Positions 1 to 7,655 are shown, numbered from the stretch's first letter. The stretch: DNA of 34,465 nucleotides from an uncultured Pseudobutyrivibrio sp. (GCA_946403965.1 CAMJBT010000032.1:1-34465), one strand, 5' to 3'. Translations and numbers: made by a program. Notes: generated from the letters alone by a model not told the origin.

Positions 1-390
1 AGAAAATATGATGATATGCAGGAGCGCATGAATAAGCTGTATGAGGAAATTGGTGTAATAGAAGATGAGATTGATACTATCTCCATGAGAATCGATAACA
101 TCAACAAAAAGCAGCTTTCTAAAGACTCCATCTATCGCATACTTAAGAGCTTTGATAAAATATACAGTGAATTTACAGATTCAGAAAAGAAGCGTTTTAT
201 AAATTCTTTTGTGGAGCGTGTTGAAATCTTTGAAGAGGAACAGGAGGATGGTCGCTTCTTGAAGAGTATCAAATTTCGGTTCCCAGTATATTATAATGGG
301 GCTGAGACGCAGGAAGTGAATCTTTCTGATTCGAGTTGGGACTATCAAAGGAGCCTCGAAACCATCGCGGAACTGACTAAGATTAGTTAG
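1..390 (+). CDS. C-terminal part of a large serine recombinase (partial, 5' end outside window)
   Basis: The open frame runs in from the window edge and ends at TAG 388-390. The visible part is a charged, coiled-coil-like stretch followed by a segment containing FDKIYSEFTDSEKKRF and FLKSIKFRFPVY. The same architecture and order (coiled coil, FDKI..., E(E/R)Q..G..(L/I)KSIKF, then a short tail with an LETI/LETV motif) recurs at the end of the recombinase at 8929-10601, so this is the tail of a TnpX/Tn4451-type large serine recombinase. The catalytic and zinc-ribbon domains are not in view. In such elements the recombinase gene usually sits at one end of the integrated DNA, so an element boundary may lie just downstream. 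The family assignment is by similarity of motifs only. Confidence 0.8.
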   Translation, partial: RKYDDMQERMNKLYEEIGVIEDEIDTISMRIDNINKKQLSKDSIYRILKSFDKIYSEFTDSEKKRFINSFVERVEIFEEEQEDGRFLKSIKFRFPVYYNGAETQEVNLSDSSWDYQRSLETIAELTKIS

Positions 391-530
391 TTTATAAAAA
401 ATACTGGTATTATAGAGCATGAAAATTCTAATATTGTAAAGTCTGAAGATAGTAAGTAGTCCCAACTGCCAAGAAGAGAAGTGGGAGGCTATTGAAGAGG
501 CTTTGAAGTTTTTTCAGATGATATAAAAAT

Positions 531-567
531 AAGCACAAGAGACTGAATATGGTTTCTTGTGCTTTTT
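531..567. terminator. Bidirectional intrinsic terminator
   Basis: A 10-bp perfect stem (AAGCACAAGA at 531-540 with TCTTGTGCTT at 555-564) is extended by G-U and A-T pairs. It is preceded by an A-rich stretch and followed by a T run. It lies just 3' of the convergent ribbon-helix-helix gene (minus) and downstream of the recombinase tail (plus), so it could serve both strands. Confidence 0.8.
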
Positions 568-569
568 AA

Positions 570-728
570 TTATTTATTCTCAGCTTCATATTTCCTGATT
601 GCTTGTCGAACGAGGTAGAGAACTTCTCCGTTAATCGATCTACCTTCATACTCGGCAAGCTCTTTTAGTTTGTCGTGAGTTTCACTATCTATTCGTAATC
701 CTAAGTGTTTATCTTTTTCTTTGTTCAT
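570..728 (-). CDS. Small ribbon-helix-helix (Arc/CopG-like) DNA-binding protein
   Basis: A 52-residue protein starting MNKEKDKHLGLRI. The start at 728 is chosen because GAGGGA lies nine bases upstream on the minus strand; a longer frame to 773 has no such site. The pattern is that of an Arc-type RHH: a short beta strand (HLGLRID), helix (ETHDKLKELAEYEG), a turn with the RSINGE motif, then helix (VLYLVRQAIRKYE). RHH dimers bind repeated short operators, and the 147-bp gap to the divergent recombinase holds three AAGTACAT boxes. It is therefore probably an autorepressor that also controls the recombinase. That role is inferred from position; the fold call is from sequence pattern. Confidence 0.75.
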   Translation of the reverse strand: MNKEKDKHLGLRIDSETHDKLKELAEYEGRSINGEVLYLVRQAIRKYEAENK

Positions 729-752
729 AAATAAATCCCTCAATAATATTTT

Positions 753-819
753 ATAAGTACATTTTAAGTTCACAAATTGCTGATATGATTAAAATGTACT
801 TATTTTAAGTACATAAAAT
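753..819. promoter_or_regulatory. Operator cluster: three AAGTACAT boxes in the RHH/recombinase divergent gap
   Basis: A perfect 15-bp inverted repeat is seen: ATAAGTACATTTTAA at 753-767 and its reverse complement at 789-803. A third AAGTACAT copy lies at 807-814 (the others are at 755-762 and, inverted, 794-801). The cluster sits between the start of the RHH gene (728) and the serine recombinase (876). It fits a multi-box operator for the RHH protein. Binding sites for the recombinase itself are an alternative, since serine resolvases also use inverted sites. Confidence 0.6.
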
Positions 820-875
820 ATATGTTTCTTATTGCCTGCTTTAAAGTTTGAAAAAGCGATAAAGGAGGCGATTAC

Positions 876-1472
876 ATGGCTGAATATGGATACATAAGGA
901 TTTCTAGTAAAGATCAAAACCCAGATAGGCAATTTGATGCGATGGAGAGTAGAGGGATTATCACACGAAATATATATGTTGATAAGCAATCTGGGAAGGA
1001 CTTTGATAGGCCAGAATATCAAAAGATGCTTAAGAAGTTGAGAAGGGATGATTTGCTGGTCGTAAAAAGTATTGATAGGCTAGGTAGAAATTATGACGAA
1101 ATTCTTGAACAATGGCGAGTAATAACAAAAGAAAAAGAAGCAAATATAGAAATCTTAGATATGCCATTACTTAACACAGCATCAGAGCAAGATGGCCTTA
1201 CTGGAAAATTAATTGTAGATTTGGTGCTACAATTACTAGCCTACGTTGCAGAGACTGAGCGAGATTTTATTAAGCGAAGGCAAAGTGAAGGTATAGCAGC
1301 TGCTAAGATACGTGGAGTGAGGTTTGGCAGGCCCAAGTCAGATGTATCAGAAAATTTTTTTAGTGCATGTACAGCATGGAAAAATGGAGATATGACAAGC
1401 AGAAAAGCTGCCGAAATTGCTGGAATGTCTCATACAACTTTTTACAGACGTTGTAAGGAATATCAAATGTGA
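876..1472 (+). CDS. Serine recombinase of the resolvase/invertase family
   Basis: A complete 198-residue enzyme, the usual length for Tn3-resolvase/Hin-type recombinases. Catalytic residues fall at the classical positions: R8 and S10 in the YIRISS motif, and D67-R68...R71 in SIDRLGR. A long E helix (AETERDFIKRRQSEG) leads to the arm, and the last 45 residues hold a C-terminal helix-turn-helix (SRKAAEIAGMSHTTFYRRC). Start choice is clear: AAAGGAGG lies upstream of ATG 876. It diverges from the RHH gene. Two 26-bp inverted sites of Hin-like geometry lie immediately downstream (1490-1515, 1573-1598), so a local DNA invertase is the favoured role. Resolution or transposition-related activity cannot be excluded. 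Confidence 0.9.
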   Translation: MAEYGYIRISSKDQNPDRQFDAMESRGIITRNIYVDKQSGKDFDRPEYQKMLKKLRRDDLLVVKSIDRLGRNYDEILEQWRVITKEKEANIEILDMPLLNTASEQDGLTGKLIVDLVLQLLAYVAETERDFIKRRQSEGIAAAKIRGVRFGRPKSDVSENFFSACTAWKNGDMTSRKAAEIAGMSHTTFYRRCKEYQM

Positions 1473-1489
1473 ATTATTACTGAACTCTT

Positions 1490-1515
1490 GTTTCGTGAGG
1501 TAGACAATAAGAAAC
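1490..1515 (+). repeat. Candidate recombination site A (26 bp, GTTTC...GAAAC)
   Basis: Ends are GTTTC (1490-1494) and GAAAC (1511-1515), with the asymmetric core GTAGAC at 1500-1505. The central dinucleotide is AG. Two 12-bp half-sites around a 2-bp centre match the geometry of Hin/Gin sites. It pairs with site B in inverted orientation. Confidence 0.45.
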
Positions 1516-1524
1516 AATTTAAAA

Positions 1525-1555
1525 TAGACAGATATTAGACCTAATTGTCTATATA
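1525..1555 (+). promoter_or_regulatory. Possible promoter inside the putative invertible spacer
   Basis: TAGACA (1525-1530) resembles a -35 box and is followed after 17-19 bases by TCTATA/TATATA, a weak -10. The segment also contains TAGACA...TGTCTA inverted repeats, so a similar motif would face the same way after inversion, and orientation dependence is uncertain. Confidence 0.25.
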
Positions 1556-1572
1556 TTCATTCTATAACCTAT

Positions 1573-1598
1573 GTTTCAAAAAGTCTACATTGTGAAAC
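1573..1598 (-). repeat. Candidate recombination site B (inverted copy of site A)
   Basis: Also exactly 26 bp, with GTTTC at 1573-1577 and GAAAC at 1594-1598. On the minus strand it shares GTAGAC at the same offset as site A and matches it at 18 of 26 positions, including the AG centre. Sites A and B flank 57 bp (1516-1572) and lie between the recombinase stop and the TM2 gene ribosome binding site. Confidence 0.45.
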
Positions 1599-1626
1599 GG
1601 TTTAAAGGAAAGGAGAGTTTTACATT

Positions 1627-1962
1627 ATGGATAAGCAGAAAGTAGACTTGTATTTAACAACTAATGCAAAGTATTTTGAACCTCAATCAATTCCAATCAT
1701 AAGACAAAAATTGGAAAATGCTAGTGATGATTCCTTTTTGGTTGTGCAGTCGACTGAGTTAAAAGATCCAACAACTTTATTATTGGTTTCAATTTTCTTA
1801 GGAACATTGGGTGTTGATCGTTTTATGCTTGGTGAAACAGGAATGGGAATACTAAAACTATTAACAGCAGGTTGTTGTGGTGTGTTAACAATAATTGATT
1901 GGTTTACAATTAGTAAAAAGACTAAGCAGAAGAATTTTGCAACACTTTCATTGACCATTTAG
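1627..1962 (+). CDS. TM2 domain membrane protein
   Basis: 111 residues. The N-terminal 45 are soluble. Residues about 46-105 form a TM2 domain: a first hydrophobic helix (TLLLVSIFLGTLGVDRFMLG, with the hallmark DRF.LG), then GMGILKLLTAGCCGVLTIIDWF (second helix ending in IDW). TM2 proteins are small two-helix membrane proteins of mostly unknown function. A strong site (GGAAAGGAG) precedes ATG 1627. The DUF2752 gene begins two bases after the stop, so the two are co-transcribed. The upstream 57-bp spacer between inverted sites would carry or influence its promoter. Confidence 0.85.
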   Translation: MDKQKVDLYLTTNAKYFEPQSIPIIRQKLENASDDSFLVVQSTELKDPTTLLLVSIFLGTLGVDRFMLGETGMGILKLLTAGCCGVLTIIDWFTISKKTKQKNFATLSLTI

Positions 1963-1964
1963 CG

Positions 1965-2327
1965 ATGTGGAATAAAAAAAATATTATAGAAATTGTATTA
2001 ATGGGGGGATTATCGACATTATTGTTTGTATTGAATGTTCGATTATGCCCCTTTTTCTTTTTGTTTAAGATACCATGTCCTGGATGTGGATTTACTAGAG
2101 CATTTATAGCTCTATTGAGATTAAATTTTCTTGAGAGTTTTCAATATAATTTGATGTGCATTCCGATATGTATATTCTTAGCAACATATATTTTTCTATT
2201 AATACTGAAAAAAGAGCAATATGTACATAATTTGACTAAAAAATATCGTAAACAGATTATTATAATTTGTTTTGTTGTAATGCTTGTTTCATGGATAAAG
2301 AATATAAATAATCCTTTACTTTATTAG
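1965..2327 (+). CDS. DUF2752 family membrane protein
   Basis: 120 residues with three hydrophobic segments (about 9-27, 60-80 and 95-112). The diagnostic motif CPGCGFTRAFIALLRLNF follows the first segment; DUF2752 proteins carry CP.CG.TRA at this place. The function is unknown; the cysteine pair may bind metal or be redox active, which is speculation. It follows the TM2 gene at a two-base gap. TM2 and DUF2752 genes are often neighbours in Firmicutes, which suggests a shared membrane role. Confidence 0.85.
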   Translation: MWNKKNIIEIVLMGGLSTLLFVLNVRLCPFFFLFKIPCPGCGFTRAFIALLRLNFLESFQYNLMCIPICIFLATYIFLLILKKEQYVHNLTKKYRKQIIIICFVVMLVSWIKNINNPLLY

Positions 2328-2436
2328 CAAAAAGGAAGTTGCAGGTTAATGATAATTCATAGTAAGTTGATAATATAATTCAAGCTGAATCAAAATGGTA
2401 ATTTCATAATTAGAGGGTGTTGTTGGAGGTAAAAAA

Positions 2437-3729
2437 ATGAAAATTCTAAGATTATTATTTATACTTACCGTGATGTTGACAGCAGTATTATTTGTAGGAT
2501 GTAAATCTACCCCTAGTGAAAAGGATATAAAAAAAGATTTATTGAATTATGAAGATGAGGATTTCTTCGAAATTAGTAAGGTGACAATAGATAGAGAACT
2601 GACTGAAGAAAAGAAGGATGTTATAGATTGTACAGTAGAAACATCAAATGAATTTGCTGATATGATATTTTATCTCACTATTGATTACACAAAGTATGAT
2701 ACAGGAGGATGGCAAATCGATAGTATCGTAGATAGAAAGGACTATGCCGTTACAATCACAGATAAACCTAGTAATGATTCGGTTGAAACAGAAGTTGCTA
2801 AAATTATGCAGGGGGAAGGCATATCGGATTATTCTGTCATAGAAACAAGTTTTGATAAGGCTACGGGAGATGGTGCAGTAGAGGTTCAAGCCTTTGTTGA
2901 AGATGATACTTATATAAAGTATTACAAAGATATGATTTTTAATTGTTGCTTTGATAGAGGATATTGGAATATATCCTATGAAAATACGGGGGATGATGTG
3001 AAATATGCTCTCATTAAAGATACTATTGTAGGAAAGACATTTAGTGGTGATGATGGAGATGATTATGATCCTTCATATGCACAATTAACATTTACCAAAG
3101 TTGAAGGCAACACAGTCTATTTTTCTTATATATTAAAATATATAAAGCGTGAAGTAGAATGGGGAACAGGAAAAGAAACTCTAACATTATATGAAGATGA
3201 TGCAGGAGATGCTGTTGTTGCTACTGAATTTGAGAATCCAACTTTGACTGGACCTCATTATTATGGTTCTTTTGAGGCAGACTATTGGACAGATCCTTAT
3301 CTTATTATTTCAAATGAGAAAATTCATTTAAGGGAAGGTAGTACTTGGATTGAATTAAATGAAGGTGAGTTAGATAGTAAAATTAAGAATGTAACTGGTT
3401 CTTCTTCAACCAATAGTTTCGATGAAGGTGTAACCGAATCTAATAGTTCTTACGACGGTTATATTATTCCGGAAAGTAATGTGCGCATAATTACCGAAGA
3501 TGATTTATTAGATCTAACATCTCAGGAATTAACATACGCAAGAAATGAGATATACGCTCGCCACGGATATGTGTTTAAATCTTCAGAATTGAATAATTAT
3601 TTTTTATCGACATCCTGGTATGTAACTGATGAATTGTATGATGGTTCATTAAGTGATATAGAAAGGACGAATGCAAACTTTATCTCTGAGTATCAGAAGA
3701 GTAACGGCTTAGAATATGCACCACAGTAG
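2437..3729 (+). CDS. YARHG-domain lipoprotein
   Basis: 430 residues. A type II signal peptide ends in the lipobox FVGC, with the modified Cys at 22. The middle is an acidic, Asp/Glu-rich region without a fold I recognise. Residues about 367-420 form a YARHG domain, a small extracellular domain named for this motif: YARNEIYARHGYVFKS, then NNYFLSTSWY. GGAGG precedes ATG 2437. It is followed 12 bases later by an amidase lipoprotein, so the pair looks like a cell-envelope operon. YARHG domains occur in peptidase- and cell-wall-associated proteins; the binding target is not known. Confidence 0.85.
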   Translation: MKILRLLFILTVMLTAVLFVGCKSTPSEKDIKKDLLNYEDEDFFEISKVTIDRELTEEKKDVIDCTVETSNEFADMIFYLTIDYTKYDTGGWQIDSIVDRKDYAVTITDKPSNDSVETEVAKIMQGEGISDYSVIETSFDKATGDGAVEVQAFVEDDTYIKYYKDMIFNCCFDRGYWNISYENTGDDVKYALIKDTIVGKTFSGDDGDDYDPSYAQLTFTKVEGNTVYFSYILKYIKREVEWGTGKETLTLYEDDAGDAVVATEFENPTLTGPHYYGSFEADYWTDPYLIISNEKIHLREGSTWIELNEGELDSKIKNVTGSSSTNSFDEGVTESNSSYDGYIIPESNVRIITEDDLLDLTSQELTYARNEIYARHGYVFKSSELNNYFLSTSWYVTDELYDGSLSDIERTNANFISEYQKSNGLEYAPQ

Positions 3730-3741
3730 GAGTGTAAATAA

Positions 3742-4605
3742 ATGAAACTAAAAAGATTGTTTTTCTCTGTTTGTGCAATGTGTTTTCTTTTGATTTCATG
3801 TTCATCTGTAAAAACCAAAAGTTCTGAGAAGGTAATGGAGGAAAAAATCGCATCGGATACAAGCCAGAGGATAGAATTAGAGGATGTAAGTGATTACATA
3901 CAATCACAAATAATAGAGAATGAAGTAATAGAAGATGATATTGCTGAAACTGAACAGTTTGATAAAAAAATAGTTGTTATTGATGCCGGACATCAAATGC
4001 ATGCAAATACTGAATTAGAACCAATTGGACCCGGTTCTAATGATACGAAACCTAAGGTATCTGCAGGAACAAAAGGTTATCAATCTGGAATACCTGAGTA
4101 TGAGATTAATTTGATACTATCAAATTATCTGCAGGCAGAATTAATTGAACGAGGCTACACTGTAATAATGTGTAGGACGGAAAATGATGTTAATATCAGC
4201 AATATTGAAAGGGCTCAGATAGCTAATGATGCGGATGCAGATGTATTTGTGCGTATTCATTGTAATGGCTCCAACAATCATTCATTAAGCGGTGCTATGA
4301 CAATTTGTCAAACAGCGAATAACCCGTATAATTCCTATATTTATTCACAAAGTAAATTATTATCTGAGTGTATACTAGATGCACTAGTGGAATATACAGG
4401 ATGTAACAAGGAATACGTATGGGAGACGGATTCTATGAGTGGAATTAACTGGAGCAATGTACCAGTTACTATAGTTGAGGTAGGTTACATGACAAATGAG
4501 ATTGAAGAAGAACTATTGTTATCTGAAGATTACCAAGAAAAGATAGTTCAGGGTATAGCAAATGGCATAGATGCGTATTTTTCGCGGTGCTCAAACAACC
4601 CATAG
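3742..4605 (+). CDS. N-acetylmuramoyl-L-alanine amidase (Amidase_3), lipoprotein
   Basis: 287 residues with a lipobox (LLISC, Cys20), then an acidic linker to about residue 75. The rest is an Amidase_3 domain that cleaves the bond between MurNAc and L-Ala in peptidoglycan. Zinc ligands can be placed at H84 (VVIDAGH), E119 (IPEYEINL) and H173 (VRIHCNG), with the catalytic E246 in VEVGYMTN. All key residues are present, so it should be active. As a lipoprotein it would act from the outer face of the membrane. It sits directly downstream of the YARHG lipoprotein gene. Confidence 0.9.
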   Translation: MKLKRLFFSVCAMCFLLISCSSVKTKSSEKVMEEKIASDTSQRIELEDVSDYIQSQIIENEVIEDDIAETEQFDKKIVVIDAGHQMHANTELEPIGPGSNDTKPKVSAGTKGYQSGIPEYEINLILSNYLQAELIERGYTVIMCRTENDVNISNIERAQIANDADADVFVRIHCNGSNNHSLSGAMTICQTANNPYNSYIYSQSKLLSECILDALVEYTGCNKEYVWETDSMSGINWSNVPVTIVEVGYMTNEIEEELLLSEDYQEKIVQGIANGIDAYFSRCSNNP

Positions 4606-4644
4606 TTACTGATAGTAGAAATGTATTATATGGAGGACATTACT

Positions 4645-5078
4645 ATGAAAAAATATTTACTGAGTTTTTTGGTATATTATTTGTATCTATGATTTTTATC
4701 TCTAGTACTCCTTTAGTGGCTTTGGCCCAGGAGGTCGATAATTCTGGTACACAGGAAGAAATAGGGCTGATAACTGCATTTATAGCACTCATTGCGTTTA
4801 TTGTTGTTACAGTCTTTATATATAGGCTGCTTTACAGCAACACAGCCATAATAGGTACGAGGCAAGGCGTTAATTATGCAATTGGACGAAGGTTAGTAAT
4901 ACCTACACTTTGTGGCGGTGGAGCTGCTTGGGTTGTTATTAAGGTACTTAATTTCTTGAGTGGGATTTTAGGAATAATAATTATTATTGTGGCAGTAGTT
5001 GCTTTAGCTTATGCCATATATAAGTTCATAATTAAAAAAGGGACTTTAAATGTAACAAGCAATGAACAGCAAGCATAA
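4645..5078 (+). pseudogene. Secreted/membrane protein with signal peptide, frameshifted in a T6 tract
   Basis: A good start (GGAGG, ATG 4645) opens MKKYLLSF, but this frame stops after 15 codons. The -1 frame continues GILFVSMIFISSTPLVALAQE, a textbook signal-peptide core and cleavage site, then a short linker, one hydrophobic segment, and a C-terminal pair of membrane helices. The break lies in T6 at 4665-4670; one more T would join the frames exactly. The tract read in frame is T_TTT_TTG, a -1 slippery heptamer. The downstream frame can also be opened from GTG 4587, inside the amidase gene, but without a ribosome binding site. The product family is not recognised. An in-frame TAA at 5076 then separates it from the next segment. 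Confidence 0.6.
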
Positions 5079-5129
5079 AGTGAACCTGTTGGAGAGACAT
5101 GTTCTACAAATGATACATTTTCTGAGAAT

Positions 5130-5573
5130 ATGTCTATTGATTCTGTTTCGAATACGGGAAGTAATAAAATAAAAGAAGAGAATAAGATTGTTGTAGATAT
5201 AATAAAACAGAAAAAAGAAGATTTAATCAAAATTACAAATAAAAATGCAAATTGTGAGTTTGGCATCCCAGTACTAGAATGTGAACCATTAACAAAAGCA
5301 CGTGGAGCATTTGGAATTCCAGTTACTGAAAATGTATATCTAATCAATGATGGAGCTATATTATCGCCTTGGACAAAGGGGTTTGCGATTTGTGGAACAG
5401 GAATTTATTCACGAGTTAAACAGCAAAAGTATATTTCATGGAACGATATCAAGAAAATGCGTATTAAAAATGAAATATATCTTTACATAGGGGAAAACGA
5501 ATATTCAGTGACTGGTTCGGATTTGCAAAAGATGATATATGAGTTGCTGTGTGATATACAATCTTCAATATAA
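5130..5573 (+). CDS. C-terminal segment, possibly PH-like, separated by one in-frame stop from the upstream gene
   Basis: Reading without a break from 5079, the same frame as the preceding gene continues through this segment to 5573. ATG 5130 has no convincing ribosome binding site. The simplest reading is therefore one longer protein interrupted by TAA 5076-5078. The first part is charged linker. The last 85 residues (VYLINDGAILSPWTKGFAI..., GIYSR..., ISWNDIKKMRIK) have the alternating strand pattern and final helix of bacterial PH-like domains that face the cytoplasm after a membrane anchor. The PH-like idea is inference; I do not recognise the family firmly. Confidence 0.45.
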   Translation: MSIDSVSNTGSNKIKEENKIVVDIIKQKKEDLIKITNKNANCEFGIPVLECEPLTKARGAFGIPVTENVYLINDGAILSPWTKGFAICGTGIYSRVKQQKYISWNDIKKMRIKNEIYLYIGENEYSVTGSDLQKMIYELLCDIQSSI

Positions 5574-5614
5574 TAAGAATATTATGTAATTTATAAAAGT
5601 AATGGTATATATGT

Positions 5615-5643
5615 GGGCTTCCATGAGAGTGGAAGCCCTTTAC
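5615..5643 (+). terminator. Intrinsic terminator
   Basis: A 9-bp perfect stem, GGGCTTCCA (5615-5623) with TGGAAGCCC (5630-5638), six-base loop, then TTTA. It lies between the plus-strand envelope genes and the convergent repressor remnant at 5655. Confidence 0.75.
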
Positions 5644-5654
5644 TTATCTTAGGT

Positions 5655-6247
5655 TTAGTTTTCTTTATTATTATCTCTACGCTCTTTTAGACGTTTAACC
5701 TTACGGGTGTTCTTCTTCGACTTGAGCATGTCCTTATATTTTTTTGACCTATGCATCAGTTTTTTGAAGACGTTATATTCTTCTGGTGGGACAGTAGAAG
5801 GATTAATTCCACTGGTAGAGCAGAAGGATTTAAAGAAGATTTGGGCAACATCTTCGTCAGGGTCTTCCTCTGTGATTTCTGGTACATAGATATTTCCAAG
5901 AATAAAGTCTTTCAAAGTTGTGTCGGTAGCTGTTTCAGCATCTTTCTTATGAGCTTCTCTAAGGTCGTCCAAGATAGGAGAGAGCTCAGTGTTGATTCGG
6001 TTTATAAAGTAGTTTCTTTCTTCTACATGGTTTGCTTCCAGCAATGCAGCAAAAATATCATCTCTGTCAGGTTTGAGTTTTTAACTATCTTCTCGTGGTG
6101 GGCATTCATTACAGCTTGAATAGCCTGAAAATCCTGTCCAGCAATTCCATCGATATAGATTTCAATATCAGCCAAATCATCCTGTGATAATCCTTTTTCA
6201 ACTCGTAAATCTTTCAATCGTTCCTGTAGTGTTACATGAGTTTTCAA
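5655..6247 (-). pseudogene. XRE-family repressor remnant: internal deletion plus frameshift
   Basis: On the minus strand AAGGGGG lies eight bases before TTG 6247, opening (M)KTHVTLQERLKDLRVEKGLSQ. That is the typical first helix of an element-borne XRE repressor, but after about 25 residues it jumps to ADIEIYIDGIAGQDFQ, a stretch that in full-length relatives lies far beyond the HTH. The HTH core is therefore missing. Near 6067-6071 one base is lacking; restoring it joins ...NSNL to DRDDIFAALLEANHVEERNYF and the C-terminal 129 residues, which end in a Lys/Arg-rich tail. The relation to full-length relatives is from memory of the family. It is divergent from, and fused to, the truncated VapE gene. 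Confidence 0.55.
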
Positions 6248-7267
6248 TTTATATTCCCCCTTAAGAATCATCAACGGGATTATCTGAATAATTTGTACTG
6301 GGATGGCTCACCAAGAATTCGCTATGCATTGAATCATTTCCTAGGTGCTGAGATTTCTGATTATCATTACGAGGGCTTAAAGCTGTTTTTACTTGGCGCT
6401 ATAAATAGAGTCTTTAAACCAGGTTGCAAGTTCGAATACATGCTTTGTCTTGTTGGTGGACAAGGGGCGGGTAAATCTACCTTTGCTAGATTTCTTGCAT
6501 CAAAAGATATGTGGTTTTCAGATGATTTAAAGAGGCTAGATGATGAAAAGGTTTATGAGCATTTGGTAGGGCATTGGATTTGTGAGATGGCTGAGATGAT
6601 TCCTATTTTAAATACTCGTTTTATTGAGTCCACCAAAGCATTCCTAAGTAAGCAGTTTGACAACTATCGTGTGCCTTATGGAGTAAGAGCCGAGGATAGA
6701 CCAAGGCAGTGTGTGTTTGTAGGAACATCAAATGTAATCAACTTTTTGCCATTAGATAGAAGTGGTAACAGACGTTTCCTTCCTGGTATGTGTGATGCAG
6801 CGAAAGCTGAGGTTCATATCTTAGAGGATGAGAAAGAATCGCGTTATTACATTGAACAAATGTGGGCTGAGGCGATGGTGCTCTATAGGGAAGGAAAAGA
6901 TAAGCTGAAGCTTCCTAAAGAAATAGAAGAGGATTTGGCAGAGTACCAGCGTCCATTTATGCAAGAGGATACATGGACAGGATTGATTCAGGAATGGCTT
7001 GACCATACCAATAATAACTTGGTTTGCGTGCAGCAGATATACAACGAGGCCTTGAATGAATTTGGAAAGCCTAGAAATAGTGTGGCACGTGAGATAGGCC
7101 TGATAATGAATGGAACAATCACCGGATGGAAGCCTTATCCAAATCCGCGAAACATTCCTAAGTATGGAAAACAACGTGGATGGATGCGAGTGGAAACAAA
7201 CTCTGGAAACAAAGAGGAAACTTTTATTCCAGTGGATGGCACTCAGATGGAAATACCTTTTGATTAG
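6236..7267 (+). CDS. VapE (virulence-associated E) family ATPase, 5'-truncated
   Basis: The recognisable protein begins at about 6263 (NHQRDYLNNLYWDGSPRI), which in VapE proteins is the entry to the helicase-like domain. The upstream primase-like half is absent. Walker A is GGQGAGKS, a Walker-B-like stretch is HWICEMAEM, and the SGNRRF motif follows, all as in VapE. The C-terminal 110 residues resemble the usual accessory wing. VapE proteins belong to phages, satellites and integrative elements and act in replication of the element. ATG 6236 has no ribosome binding site and lies over the repressor's own start, so the gene was probably joined to the repressor's upstream region by a deletion. 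The ATPase core is intact but expression is doubtful. Confidence 0.75.
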   Translation: MSFQFIFPLKNHQRDYLNNLYWDGSPRIRYALNHFLGAEISDYHYEGLKLFLLGAINRVFKPGCKFEYMLCLVGGQGAGKSTFARFLASKDMWFSDDLKRLDDEKVYEHLVGHWICEMAEMIPILNTRFIESTKAFLSKQFDNYRVPYGVRAEDRPRQCVFVGTSNVINFLPLDRSGNRRFLPGMCDAAKAEVHILEDEKESRYYIEQMWAEAMVLYREGKDKLKLPKEIEEDLAEYQRPFMQEDTWTGLIQEWLDHTNNNLVCVQQIYNEALNEFGKPRNSVAREIGLIMNGTITGWKPYPNPRNIPKYGKQRGWMRVETNSGNKEETFIPVDGTQMEIPFD

Positions 7268-7388
7268 CCTATTTACAGGGCTTTTGCGATTTTGATTTTT
7301 TGTAACTTAATGAGAATAGAAAAGTTTTTAATCTGTTTCCAGACTTTGTTTCCATTGTTTGTAAGCAGATTATTTGGAGGTGATGTTA

Positions 7389-7604
7389 TTGGCAGGAAAG
7401 ATTGAAGTAAAGGATGATTTACAGATGCTAGCTGACTTTATGCTAGAAATGATATTGAAATATGGCAACAAGGTAGACGTTGATAGTCTGCCTGATCCAG
7501 AGGTTTATTTCCTGGTTCAGAGCATTAAAAAGTTGAACAAATTAATGGCTGAAAAGCGTGAAGAAGTCGGTAGTATGGATATTGAATACGTTATGTTTAC
7601 GTGA
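7389..7604 (+). CDS. Small hypothetical protein of the integrative element
   Basis: 71 residues from TTG 7389, chosen because GGAGG lies eight bases upstream; the frame is open to TTG 7374, which would overlap that site. It is a helical, acidic protein (LADFMLEMILKYG, then YFLVQSIKKLNKLMAEKREEV). No family is recognised. It lies between VapE and an XRE regulator on the same strand, a common position for small accessory genes of such elements. Confidence 0.55.
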   Translation: MAGKIEVKDDLQMLADFMLEMILKYGNKVDVDSLPDPEVYFLVQSIKKLNKLMAEKREEVGSMDIEYVMFT

Positions 7605-7655
7605 TAGAATATACGCAGTATCGAAAAAATAGTTTACGTAAAAACGGAGAGAGCA

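Noticed and set aside
5707-6119. Plus-strand open frames opposite the repressor remnant
   Set aside because: They lack ribosome binding sites and mirror the better-supported minus-strand protein with XRE-like ends.
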